Assembly (NCBI GenBank): GCA_938039675.1
Contig: CALHUI010000013.1
Coordinates: 21,814-85,813, forward strand
Reading direction: 5' to 3'
Source of the DNA: an uncultured Cytophagales bacterium
GTDB lineage: Bacteria > Bacteroidota > Bacteroidia > Cytophagales > Thermoflexibacteraceae
DNA length: 64,000 nucleotides
Every line of letters starts with the position of its first letter. The stretch's first letter is position 1. The position numbers were made by a program, and so were the translations under genes. Shown here piece by piece: positions 40,855-48,199 of this stretch. The notes under the pieces were generated by a model. It did not search any database, had not been told where the DNA came from, and worked only from the letters and a program-made list of their open reading frames with translations.

Positions 40855-42306
40855 TTATTTGCCGAGTATTTGCACTACTTCGCCGACTGCACGTTCCGCA
40901 GATTGGGCGGCTCCTTCTATACCGGTATATGTGAAGCAGGTGTGTTCGCCGGCAAAGCAAATACTGCCTGCCGATTTTGCCAATTGCGGCACCCAGCGGC
41001 TGATTTGTCCGGGTGCGTATTGGTGATAAGCACCTCCGTTAAACGGATGATTGCCCCATGAATTGACATACAAGATTTCCAAGTTACCGGCAGATGCAGG
41101 GCGTATTTTTTTCATTTCGTCAAGCACAAATTTTTTAGCATCTTCGCCGGACAGTTTGTCAAAATTTATGGCTTCATTGCCAACCATCCATGCTGTAAGG
41201 CGTTCTACTTTGCCATTTTCATCATGGATTGCAAAAATTCGCCCCAGCGGGCTATCCGTCCACATAGCAGGCGGCATTTTATCTTGTTCCCAAAATGCCT
41301 CTGTTGGGCGCATGTGTACCTGCGAAATGGGAATATAGGGCATGTTCAGGATTGCTTCACGCTGTAAATCCGGTAATTGTACTTCCATAGCAATTTTTCG
41401 CAAGGCAGTAAATGGCAGTGTACAAATAACAGCCCGCGCGGTGTATTTACTTTTATCTTTGCAATAAACCTCTACGCGGCCTTTCTTTTGGACGATTCTG
41501 GTAATAACTTTTCCCGTTTCGGGTGCTTGTTTGAGGCGCGCTGCTATGGCTTCGGGGAGTCTGCTGCTGCCGCCTGCTATGCGCAAGGTGGTTGTACTGC
41601 CGCCAATGGTGCGCAGGCTAAGGCTTCTCAGCACGTGCAGAGCCGAGGTCTGATTGACATCGTGGATGTTGGCATTAACATTAATCAGTCGGATGGCTTC
41701 ATCGGATGCTCCTTTTTGGCGTAAAAAATCAGCATAAGGAATGTCTAAATGTTTAAAGTTGCCGATATACCATTCTTCCAACTGCTTAAATGGAATATTT
41801 TTCATTGTATAATGGCTTTCTAACATGGCAGGGAGTATATTTTTTTCCGCTGCTGCCAATAAATTATTCTCTGCTGTTGCCCATTCTTGTGTGCTAATGA
41901 GTTTTCCTCTGACAAAAAGTGCTGTTTCACGTGCTTGCGGAGGGGCGGGAGGATGCGCAATGATAGGCACTCCGACTTTTTCTGCCAGTGATAAAATAGA
42001 TTTATAGCCATTGCCGACTTCTACGCCACCAACTTCGGGTTTGCCCGGCACATTGTCTAAGGTAAACAATCGCCCGCCAACGCGATTGGTCGCTTCCAAT
42101 ACCTTTACGGAATAGCCTTTTTCTTGCAGTTGCAAAGCGGCATACAGGCCTGAAATGCCGCCGCCAAGTACGAGTACATCTGTACGGGTGTCTGCTGCCC
42201 AGTTGCCGACAAAGTCGGGAACAAAAAGCAACGATGCGCTTGCAGTGCCTAATTGGCGGATAAATTTACGCCTTCCGCCGTGATTAGATGGATTAATGTT
42301 ACTCAT
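40855..42306 (-). CDS. Tat-exported flavin monoamine oxidase family protein
   Basis: A 483-residue flavoprotein. The N-terminus bears a twin-arginine-type signal (GGRRKFIRQLGTASASLLFV), so the folded, FAD-loaded enzyme is probably exported. The FAD-binding Rossmann motif follows (VLVLGGGISGLYAALQL, then EATNRVGGRLFT), and the C-terminus has ICFAGEHTCFTYTGIEGAAQ, the typical closing FAD loop of amine oxidases. Members oxidise amines, amino acids or related compounds and produce hydrogen peroxide. The substrate here is unknown. It overlaps the upstream 219-residue gene by four bases (ATGA), showing translational coupling. Confidence 0.93.
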   Translation of the reverse strand: MSNINPSNHGGRRKFIRQLGTASASLLFVPDFVGNWAADTRTDVLVLGGGISGLYAALQLQEKGYSVKVLEATNRVGGRLFTLDNVPGKPEVGGVEVGNGYKSILSLAEKVGVPIIAHPPAPPQARETALFVRGKLISTQEWATAENNLLAAAEKNILPAMLESHYTMKNIPFKQLEEWYIGNFKHLDIPYADFLRQKGASDEAIRLINVNANIHDVNQTSALHVLRSLSLRTIGGSTTTLRIAGGSSRLPEAIAARLKQAPETGKVITRIVQKKGRVEVYCKDKSKYTARAVICTLPFTALRKIAMEVQLPDLQREAILNMPYIPISQVHMRPTEAFWEQDKMPPAMWTDSPLGRIFAIHDENGKVERLTAWMVGNEAINFDKLSGEDAKKFVLDEMKKIRPASAGNLEILYVNSWGNHPFNGGAYHQYAPGQISRWVPQLAKSAGSICFAGEHTCFTYTGIEGAAQSAERAVGEVVQILGK

Positions 42307-42962
42307 AGTGCAGGTTCAAATTTTTTTAGGTCAGTTTCTACCAATCGGTTAATAAGTTCTTTTCCTTCGGGTGAAATAATGATGAATCGCGCGGATGCTT
42401 TTACAGGCCCAATGCCTTTGGCGAAATAATAAACATTGATACTTTTTGCCTGTCGACCATCGGCGAAAGTCCAATGAGTATTGAAATCAACGCGCATACA
42501 TTGTCGGTAAATTTGTCCGCTGCTAACAGTAACATCTTCAAACCCGAGTATTTTTTGGTTAAGCGTGAATGTGCCTTCGGTTATGCGTCCATCGGTTTCA
42601 TGTTTGCGGTAAGGTGTGGTTATGTACAACGAATCGCCACGGCGCACTTGGCCGGCAAACCAATAGAACGGTTTTTCAAAAACTACTTTGGAGCGGTCGT
42701 TGAAAATTTCGCCCAGATAGAGCAGACCTTTGCGTTTATCGAACATCAGCACTTTGGCAGCATTGGTAGCGTCGTAATGCCAGACCGTATTTTCTGTTTC
42801 GCCTTTTTCTATGCGTGAAATATAATCCGGTTTGTCAGGCGGAGCCGTATATATCCAGCGCGTGCCGGGTTGGGAGGGATAATAATCGGCTATGCGAACC
42901 TTTTGGGCAGTGGTCTCCGATGCAAGTAACAGTAACAGACAGTAAGAAAGCAAACGGTGCAT
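42303..42962 (-). CDS. Secreted hypothetical protein, first gene of the amine oxidase operon
   Basis: A 219-residue protein with a signal peptide (LLSYCLLLLLASETTAQ). The mature part is strand-rich and aromatic: ADYYPSQPGTRWIYTAPPDK near the start, FYWFAGQVRRGDSLYITTPY in the middle and IGPVKASARFIIISPEGKEL near the end. The opening YPxxxGTRWxY is common to Bacteroidota secreted proteins of the DUF3108/beta-barrel-like kind, but I cannot assign a family. It is coupled to the amine oxidase by the ATGA overlap. A strong hairpin at 42964-42996 covers a GAGGAAG ribosome-binding-like site just upstream of the ATG. Confidence 0.8.
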   Translation of the reverse strand: MHRLLSYCLLLLLASETTAQKVRIADYYPSQPGTRWIYTAPPDKPDYISRIEKGETENTVWHYDATNAAKVLMFDKRKGLLYLGEIFNDRSKVVFEKPFYWFAGQVRRGDSLYITTPYRKHETDGRITEGTFTLNQKILGFEDVTVSSGQIYRQCMRVDFNTHWTFADGRQAKSINVYYFAKGIGPVKASARFIIISPEGKELINRLVETDLKKFEPAL

Positions 42963-42963
42963 T

Positions 42964-42996
42964 TTCGTATCTTCCTCATTTTAGGAAAGATACGAA
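42964..42996 (-). promoter_or_regulatory. Hairpin that may mask the ribosome-binding site of the amine oxidase operon
   Basis: TTCGTATCTTCCT at 42964-42976 pairs with AGGAAAGATACGAA at 42983-42996 (one bulged base). On the minus strand the 3' arm contains GAGGAAG, which lies eight bases before the ATG at 42962. The stem would hide this site, so it could be a translational switch. It could equally act as a weak terminator for the upstream lipoprotein transcript. Confidence 0.4.
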
Positions 42997-43078
42997 TGAA
43001 TTTTTTAAAAAAAAGTTAATGAGCTTAATTATTTTTAAGCCAATCCCTACAAAATTTGGCTCTGTCGAGGTTTAAGTC

Positions 43079-43210
43079 TTATCCGTGCGATACTCTATTT
43101 TCTTTTACCGGAGTTTTGCTCTTGGCATAAGTGGGGCAGGTTTTGTAGGCGCACGATGCCATAAGAGTTACGGCTAACAGAGCGCAGGCAATCCATCCTT
43201 TGGTTTTCAT
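43079..43210 (-). CDS. Very small lipoprotein (43 residues)
   Basis: A 43-residue protein with the signal peptide MKTKGWIACALLAVTLMASC, with Cys20 as the lipobox cysteine. The mature portion is 24 residues, basic, with a second cysteine (CAYKTCPTYAKSKTPVKEN). Similar tiny basic lipoproteins appear in many Cytophagales genomes without known function. A TATATTTG promoter element lies 27-34 bases before the ATG, with a TTG at -33-like spacing, which supports expression as an independent unit. The start is set by the signal peptide. Confidence 0.75.
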   Translation of the reverse strand: MKTKGWIACALLAVTLMASCAYKTCPTYAKSKTPVKENRVSHG

Positions 43211-43236
43211 AAGCGTAATTTTTGAGAGTGTACGTT

Positions 43237-43268
43237 CAAATATAGTTCCAAATTCAATACAAAAGCAA
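43237..43268 (-). promoter_or_regulatory. Promoter of the 43-residue lipoprotein gene
   Basis: On the minus strand TATATTTG (43244-43237) matches TAnnTTTG. A TTG at 43268-43266 is 21 bases upstream, within the range reported for Bacteroidota -33/-7 spacing. It overlaps the 3' end of the LuxE-like gene. Confidence 0.55.
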
Positions 43269-44234
43269 GTTGCACCCGCGAAAGTCGCTATTGTCATAAC
43301 GGCCTAATACGCGAAATGTTGTATCGGACAGTTGCTGTCCGATGTCTTGCGTTTCTATGAAGCAACACGAATCAATATTGGCGAGGTCAATAATGTTAAT
43401 GCCTCCTGTGGCACGTTCGGCCGGAGCAAAAGGGTCGTTCAAGTCGCGCAGCAGGATGCGTACTTGTGGCGGCGTTTGAAAAACATCCGAATTGATAGCA
43501 TAACACTGCGATAGCATTTCTGTCATGCCGTATTCTGAGTGCACCTGACAGCCGAAAGCACGGCGGAGGGTTTCATGTACTTCCTGCCGAATCATTTCGC
43601 GGCGGCGACCCTTCATGCCGCCTGTTTCCATCACAATCAAATCGGGCAGGAGCATAGGGTATTGCTCGGCAAAATCGAGCAGTGCATAAGTTACGCCCAG
43701 CAGAATGTTTTTTTTTCCTTGCGAACAAGTTTCTTGCAGGCTCTGTGCCAGTTCGTTGAAATTATGCAGAAAAAAACCCGAAGGTTGAGCCGTGCTTTTC
43801 ATAAAATCTTTTGCCATAAATACCAGCGAGGAGTTGCCCTTTTCCAAATAAGACGGCAGCAGGGCAAACAAGTGATAGTCGGCAAGGTTGCCGTAGAAAT
43901 ATTCAAAAATGCGGCGTGCATTAGTACTGTAAAAAGCTGCATCGGCAACATAGTGCCGGCTGTTAATGCTGCCCGTTGTGCCGCTGCTTTCAAAAATCAC
44001 TTCGGCCTCTTTTGCGGTACTGCTTATGCGGTGGTATTTGAAAAAGCTGATAGGCATAAAAGGTATCTGCCTGATTGTCCGAATGTTAGCTATGTCTGTC
44101 TTTAATGCGGCAAGGTAGGCCGAATAGGTGTTGCAATGCACGGCTTGATAGCGAAACGCCTGCAAAGCCATTTCGTTAAAATTGTTTGCGTTAATATGTT
44201 GTAAACTTGTTTTAAATCTTTGCGTAAATTGCAT
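43254..44234 (-). CDS. LuxE-like acyl-activating enzyme (acyl-protein synthetase family)
   Basis: A 326-residue protein of the LuxE/PaaK-like adenylate-forming group. The nucleotide-binding motif is EVIFESSGTTGSINSRHYV. IVMETGGMKGRRREMIRQEV and VHSEYGMTEMLSQCYA are the other conserved blocks. LuxE activates fatty acids and transfers them to a protein cysteine. In non-luminous Bacteroidota the homolog acts on unknown acids, sometimes near aromatic or lipid-modifying genes. Here no LuxC, acyl carrier protein or lipid gene is adjacent. I use the ATG at 44234. The gene is divergent from the lipoprotein at 44268 (33 bases). Confidence 0.88.
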   Translation of the reverse strand: MQFTQRFKTSLQHINANNFNEMALQAFRYQAVHCNTYSAYLAALKTDIANIRTIRQIPFMPISFFKYHRISSTAKEAEVIFESSGTTGSINSRHYVADAAFYSTNARRIFEYFYGNLADYHLFALLPSYLEKGNSSLVFMAKDFMKSTAQPSGFFLHNFNELAQSLQETCSQGKKNILLGVTYALLDFAEQYPMLLPDLIVMETGGMKGRRREMIRQEVHETLRRAFGCQVHSEYGMTEMLSQCYAINSDVFQTPPQVRILLRDLNDPFAPAERATGGINIIDLANIDSCCFIETQDIGQQLSDTTFRVLGRYDNSDFRGCNLLLY

Positions 44235-44267
44235 CAGTAAACTTTCTGTTAAACCCAAAAATACTCC

Positions 44268-44828
44268 ATGCTGTTAAGAAATGCCTTAATTGCTTGTTTT
44301 TACTGCTTAGTGACGCTAACAGCCTGCTTTCGGGAGCCTAATTATTCAGTCGTGCCGGAAATAGCGTTTCAGAATATAGTAGTAAGCCCCAGCCGATTCC
44401 CGCAGACAGATTCTATCGCTATTTTTATCACCTACAAAGATGGCGACGGCGACTTAGGCCTTGGCGACCAAGACATCAATCCGCCATTCAATATTACCAA
44501 TCCGGACGGTACACCTAATCGGTTTTATTACAATTACCTCATCAATGTTTTTAAAAAAGAGCGGGGCAGATTTGTTCCTGTCGTATTTTCCGACCCAAGC
44601 GTAACACTGAACGGTCGCTTCCCGCGCCTGAACAACTTGCCTACACGCACGGCAATTGAAGGCAGTCTGCGCTACGGGTTTAACTTTTTTTATGCATTTG
44701 CCGATGCTTATCGCCCCAGAGTGATGCGCGGCGATACGGTTCGCTTTGAGATACAATTGGCAGACAGACAGTTAAATCTGAGCAATATTGTACAAACCGA
44801 TGAAATCGTTATAGGGCAGGTTAGATAA
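44268..44828 (+). CDS. Hypothetical lipoprotein
   Basis: A 186-residue lipoprotein with a lipobox (YCLVTLTAC, Cys20). The mature part is strand-rich, with the acidic YKDGDGDLGLGDQDINPPF, which could bind calcium, and a final beta segment (ADRQLNLSNIVQTDEIVIG). It resembles lipoproteins with an Ig-like or fibronectin-like domain in Bacteroidota, but I recognise no named family. It stands between the divergent LuxE-like gene and the AraC-type regulator, about 100 bases upstream of the latter, so cotranscription with it is uncertain. Confidence 0.75.
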   Translation: MLLRNALIACFYCLVTLTACFREPNYSVVPEIAFQNIVVSPSRFPQTDSIAIFITYKDGDGDLGLGDQDINPPFNITNPDGTPNRFYYNYLINVFKKERGRFVPVVFSDPSVTLNGRFPRLNNLPTRTAIEGSLRYGFNFFYAFADAYRPRVMRGDTVRFEIQLADRQLNLSNIVQTDEIVIGQVR

Positions 44829-44925
44829 ATATTCCAATTAAACACAGCCTTTAAGTTTGTATTTGTGCATTTTAATATTAGATTTGTCTAATATTAATCT
44901 TTAACTCTTTTTGTATTTACCCGTT

Positions 44926-45861
44926 ATGGAAGACTTTAATAGGATTATAGAATCGCTGAGTGTTCGTTTTATTCGCTGCCGGCACTTGGATATTTTACAT
45001 TCGGTTACAGTTAATAATGCCTACGACGTGGAAAATACCTTGATTGTTGTGGGGGAAGGCTCTACCGTAACACTTGAAACAACAGCGGAAACTGCATATG
45101 CAGGCGATATGTTGTTTATGCCTGCGGGCAAGGCTTGTCATCTTACCTTTGGTATGCGCGACCGCTCCATACAAATTGGTAATGAAGAGTTTATCCATAA
45201 CAGGGAGCAATATTTCCGCAAACATGTGCCTACACAGGAGTTGAAAAACGGAACAAAACTTCAAAACTATTTTCATATTAATTTTGAAGCAAAAGTTTTT
45301 GACTCGGTCAGCTTCTTTACTTCATTAGACCTCCCGGCGTTTGTTATTAAAGGCAATAAACGGCTGTTGCAGATAACCGAAGAAATTGTGCGCGAAAGCG
45401 AAGCGGATTCGGTAGGGCGCGAGCGGGTTATACAACTGCAAACAGATTTGTTGGTGGTGGAAATCATCCGCTATATTTTAACTAATCACCGGTTTACCGA
45501 AAAACTGGCGACCAACAATACCTATTTCAGAGACCCGCGTCTTATTGACATCTTTACCTATATCAAGAATAATCTGAGCGGCGATTTGTCTAACCGCGTG
45601 CTGGCACGGGTGGCCAATGTTTCGGAAGACTATGTGGGGCAATATTTTAAAATGCTGACCGGCATTAATCCGCAGGATTACATTGAATACCAGCGAATGG
45701 AAATGGCCGTGAATTTGTTGCGTACCAGTAAGAAAAGTATTCGGGCGATTGGCAATGAGGTCGGCTATAAAGATACGGCCTATTTCTGTCGCCGCTTTAA
45801 AATGATGTTTGGTATTCCGGCAGGCAAAATGCGTCGTCGGGAAAGCCTTATGAACCTTTAA
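44926..45861 (+). CDS. AraC-family transcriptional regulator
   Basis: A 311-residue regulator. The N-terminal portion is a cupin-like sensing domain (AGDMLFMPAGKACHLTFG). The C-terminal 100 residues are the two helix-turn-helix units of AraC proteins: LARVANVSEDYVGQYFKML, then EYQRMEMAVNLLRTSKKS and AIGNEVGYKDTAYFCRRFKM. The last motif (VGYKDTAYFCRRFKMMFG) is the family signature. I use the ATG at 44926. The LEA-like lipoprotein gene follows five bases after the stop, so it is in the same operon. Confidence 0.95.
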   Translation: MEDFNRIIESLSVRFIRCRHLDILHSVTVNNAYDVENTLIVVGEGSTVTLETTAETAYAGDMLFMPAGKACHLTFGMRDRSIQIGNEEFIHNREQYFRKHVPTQELKNGTKLQNYFHINFEAKVFDSVSFFTSLDLPAFVIKGNKRLLQITEEIVRESEADSVGRERVIQLQTDLLVVEIIRYILTNHRFTEKLATNNTYFRDPRLIDIFTYIKNNLSGDLSNRVLARVANVSEDYVGQYFKMLTGINPQDYIEYQRMEMAVNLLRTSKKSIRAIGNEVGYKDTAYFCRRFKMMFGIPAGKMRRRESLMNL

Positions 45862-45866
45862 ACAGG

Positions 45867-46463
45867 ATGCGAAACAAAGATTTAGTAAAAAAAATATTCT
45901 TCTTGGCGATGGTGCTGGCAGGAATTTTTACGGCCTGCCAGTCTATCCGTCAGATGCGGAACTTCACTCAGTGTGCTTTCAGGCTGCAAGGGTTGAGCAA
46001 ATTTACGGCAGCCGGTATTGACTTTTCGGAAAAGCGCGGTTTGACCGATTTTAACTTTACCGATGCGGCCAAACTGACAAGCGCTTTGGGAGGAAACAAC
46101 CCTTTTGTTTTTAGTTTTTTGGCCAACGTAGAGGTAAAAAATCCAAATTCGGAGCCGGCAGCCGTCACCCGATTAGACTGGATTTTGGCCGTGGATGGAA
46201 AAGACGTTATTGACGGGGCGGTCAATACGCCCGTGCAAGTAGCACCCGATGGCGGGCTTGCTACCATGCCTGTGGCAGTCCATCTGGACTTGAAAAAGAT
46301 ATTTGCCAATGAAGGGCGCGACGCACTGTTGGGGTTTGCCTTTGACACAGCTACGAAAGGAAACAACAGTACGCGCGTTGCACTCAAAGTAAAGCCCTAT
46401 ATCAATATTGCCGGTTTTGCTATTCCCTACCCGGGCTACATTACGATAAAAAAAGATTTTTAG
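45867..46463 (+). CDS. LEA type-2 (WHy)-like lipoprotein
   Basis: A 198-residue protein with a lipobox (GIFTAC, Cys24). The mature part follows the LEA-14/WHy pattern: a strand with FVFSFLANVEVKNPNSEPAA, then VTRLDWILAVDGKDVIDG and VQVAPDGGLATMPVAVHL, which includes the N-P-N motif of the family. In bacteria such proteins are induced by desiccation or other stress, but the mechanism is not clear. It follows the AraC-type gene by five bases, and converges with the cNMP-binding gene with a two-base gap. Confidence 0.85.
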   Translation: MRNKDLVKKIFFLAMVLAGIFTACQSIRQMRNFTQCAFRLQGLSKFTAAGIDFSEKRGLTDFNFTDAAKLTSALGGNNPFVFSFLANVEVKNPNSEPAAVTRLDWILAVDGKDVIDGAVNTPVQVAPDGGLATMPVAVHLDLKKIFANEGRDALLGFAFDTATKGNNSTRVALKVKPYINIAGFAIPYPGYITIKKDF

Positions 46464-46465
46464 TC

Positions 46466-47881
46466 CTAAATCAAGGTTAGTTTCTTGTTGATTTCCATAG
46501 CCATCGCTTCTTGGCGAAGTTCCTTTTTCAGCGATTTAACGTATTCTATCACTTCGTCGAGGTGGCGGTTCATGTCGTTGTGGGTAACGTAGGTATAAAC
46601 CACGTACACTGTTTCACCGACAAGTCCTGCCTGTTCGCTGTTCCAAACGCCTTCGGCTTGTTTGCTGGTTGCGCCGCCAAAGCGCTCGGCTAAAAAGTTC
46701 AACGTGCGCTCTACGTAAGGCTTGGCATCTATTGCTTTGTCCACGTCAATTGTGGTAGGAATGAAAATGCCGATGTTATTACTGCGTTCTAACCGGTCTA
46801 TGAGCATTTCAAATATGTTTTGCAACACTGTCGGCACGGACAATTTTTCATGTTTGCCTATTTTAAGTGAAGGGAAGTCGGGAATAAACGGAATGTAGAA
46901 ATCGCTTCCGGCATCGGCAGGGTAGTGCTGCAACTCCTCGCTGGTGCTGTTTACAAGGGTAAATATTTGCACCTCATCACGGCGGATATGCTTGCGCAGC
47001 ATCTGCTGGGTATTTACTAACTGTGCATCTTTTACTTTATCGGGAGGAGTAAGCAAGATAATTTGCTTGACATAATCAAGCAGCATGACAATATCTTGGT
47101 CAAGACTGCCGTCCGCGTCTTCATCCAGCGATTCATTTAGCGTTATTACTACATTTTCATATTCGGTGATGATATTGTCAAGCATGAAAGTGGTTTTGAC
47201 TACATCGGGGAGGGCGGGGTCGTCCAATGAAATGAGGAAATCGGAGCCATGCTTGCTTTTGTATAACTTGGTTCGTTTTTCAATACCCAAGTCGGCAATT
47301 AATTTTTGCGGAACGGGATACTCGGTGTAAACCGTGCGCGCGCTTGTCTTTTCTGCCAGACAGTTGGCGAGCATAACCCCGATGCTGGTGGCACCCTGAC
47401 CCTCAAATACATTGATAATCAGTACCATTCTTGCTTTTGCAGAACGTGCCATGCGGCGGTTGGCATCTATTAAATAGCGCCCCAACATCTTCGCCAGCTC
47501 GATGGCAACAACAGGGTACCGGTGCAGCACTTCCATGAAATGTTCGCGCCTGATTACGTGCACATCTACGTCTGTGATGGCTCTTACTGTTGCCGAGCGC
47601 GGTTGATTTTCCAGTATCCCTACCTCGCCAAAAGTATTGCCGGGCATCAGATAGGCGAGCGTTTGCGTTTGGTGATTGGCTCCTATGCGTTGTACGGCTA
47701 CAATGCCATTGGTAATTACATAAAGGCTGTCGCTTGGGTCGCCCTGCCACACAATGGTTTCGTCGGGAAAAAATTGCCGAAGTTTGGTTTTGGCCGCAAT
47801 GCTTTGCAATACTTCTTTGGGCAATTGCTTAAATAGTGCAGACTGGCGCAGTGCTGAAATAGCGTGGTCGCTGATTTTCAT
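46466..47881 (-). CDS. Cyclic nucleotide-binding protein with degenerate MinD/ParA-like domain
   Basis: A 471-residue protein in three parts. Residues 15-135 are a cNMP-binding domain, with the phosphate-binding cassette FGEVGILENQPRSATV intact (Glu86, Arg95). Residues about 152-350 resemble a MinD/ParA fold: VLIINVFEGQGATSIGVML at the P-loop position, but with no lysine (GQGATS instead of GKGGxGKT), so ATP hydrolysis is doubtful. The C-terminal 120 residues (ending MNRHLDEVIEYVKSLKKE) form a separate helical domain unknown to me. The first two parts are reminiscent of NTE-type patatin phospholipases without the patatin domain. It is monocistronic and convergent with the LEA-like gene. Confidence 0.75.
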   Translation of the reverse strand: MKISDHAISALRQSALFKQLPKEVLQSIAAKTKLRQFFPDETIVWQGDPSDSLYVITNGIVAVQRIGANHQTQTLAYLMPGNTFGEVGILENQPRSATVRAITDVDVHVIRREHFMEVLHRYPVVAIELAKMLGRYLIDANRRMARSAKARMVLIINVFEGQGATSIGVMLANCLAEKTSARTVYTEYPVPQKLIADLGIEKRTKLYKSKHGSDFLISLDDPALPDVVKTTFMLDNIITEYENVVITLNESLDEDADGSLDQDIVMLLDYVKQIILLTPPDKVKDAQLVNTQQMLRKHIRRDEVQIFTLVNSTSEELQHYPADAGSDFYIPFIPDFPSLKIGKHEKLSVPTVLQNIFEMLIDRLERSNNIGIFIPTTIDVDKAIDAKPYVERTLNFLAERFGGATSKQAEGVWNSEQAGLVGETVYVVYTYVTHNDMNRHLDEVIEYVKSLKKELRQEAMAMEINKKLTLI

Positions 47882-47962
47882 GGGGTATTGGAATTACAGC
47901 AACTAAGTTAGCGTTTATAGGCCTGATTTTTGGCGGCATCTTACCAAACAGCACAAAAAAAA

Positions 47963-47987
47963 CACCGATTACCCATCGTAACCGGTG
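47963..47987 (-). terminator. Rho-independent terminator of the 37-residue lipoprotein gene
   Basis: CACCGATTAC at 47963-47972 pairs with GTAACCGGTG at 47978-47987 (one mismatch). On the minus strand it is followed by a run of eight T. It lies 24 bases after the stop at 48011 and 82 bases before the cNMP gene start. Confidence 0.8.
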
Positions 47988-48010
47988 CTTGTTGTCATTG
48001 ATAGAAACTT

Positions 48011-48124
48011 TTACTTTGTTGTACCGATTGGTTCAACTCGAGATTTTTGGTCTGTGCCTTGTCGATAGCAAGCTACAAAAAACAGCATTGCTCCGATGCA
48101 GATGAGTAAGAGTAACTTTTTCAT
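48011..48124 (-). CDS. Very small lipoprotein (37 residues)
   Basis: A 37-residue frame read from the ATG at 48124. It begins MKKLLLLICIGAMLFFVAC, a complete lipoprotein signal with the cysteine at position 19. The mature part is 19 residues (CYRQGTDQKSRVEPIGTTK). It is too short for most gene-finding cutoffs. Support comes from the canonical signal, the A+T-rich leader and a dedicated terminator at 47963-47987. It is the third small lipoprotein of this kind in the window (others at 21780 and 43079). Confidence 0.65.
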   Translation of the reverse strand: MKKLLLLICIGAMLFFVACYRQGTDQKSRVEPIGTTK

Positions 48125-48199
48125 CGTATTTCCTAATCGTGTAGTTTGTCGGTAGATTAAAAAATGCCCCATGAAAGTAGTGTTTTTTTAGCAAAAAAA

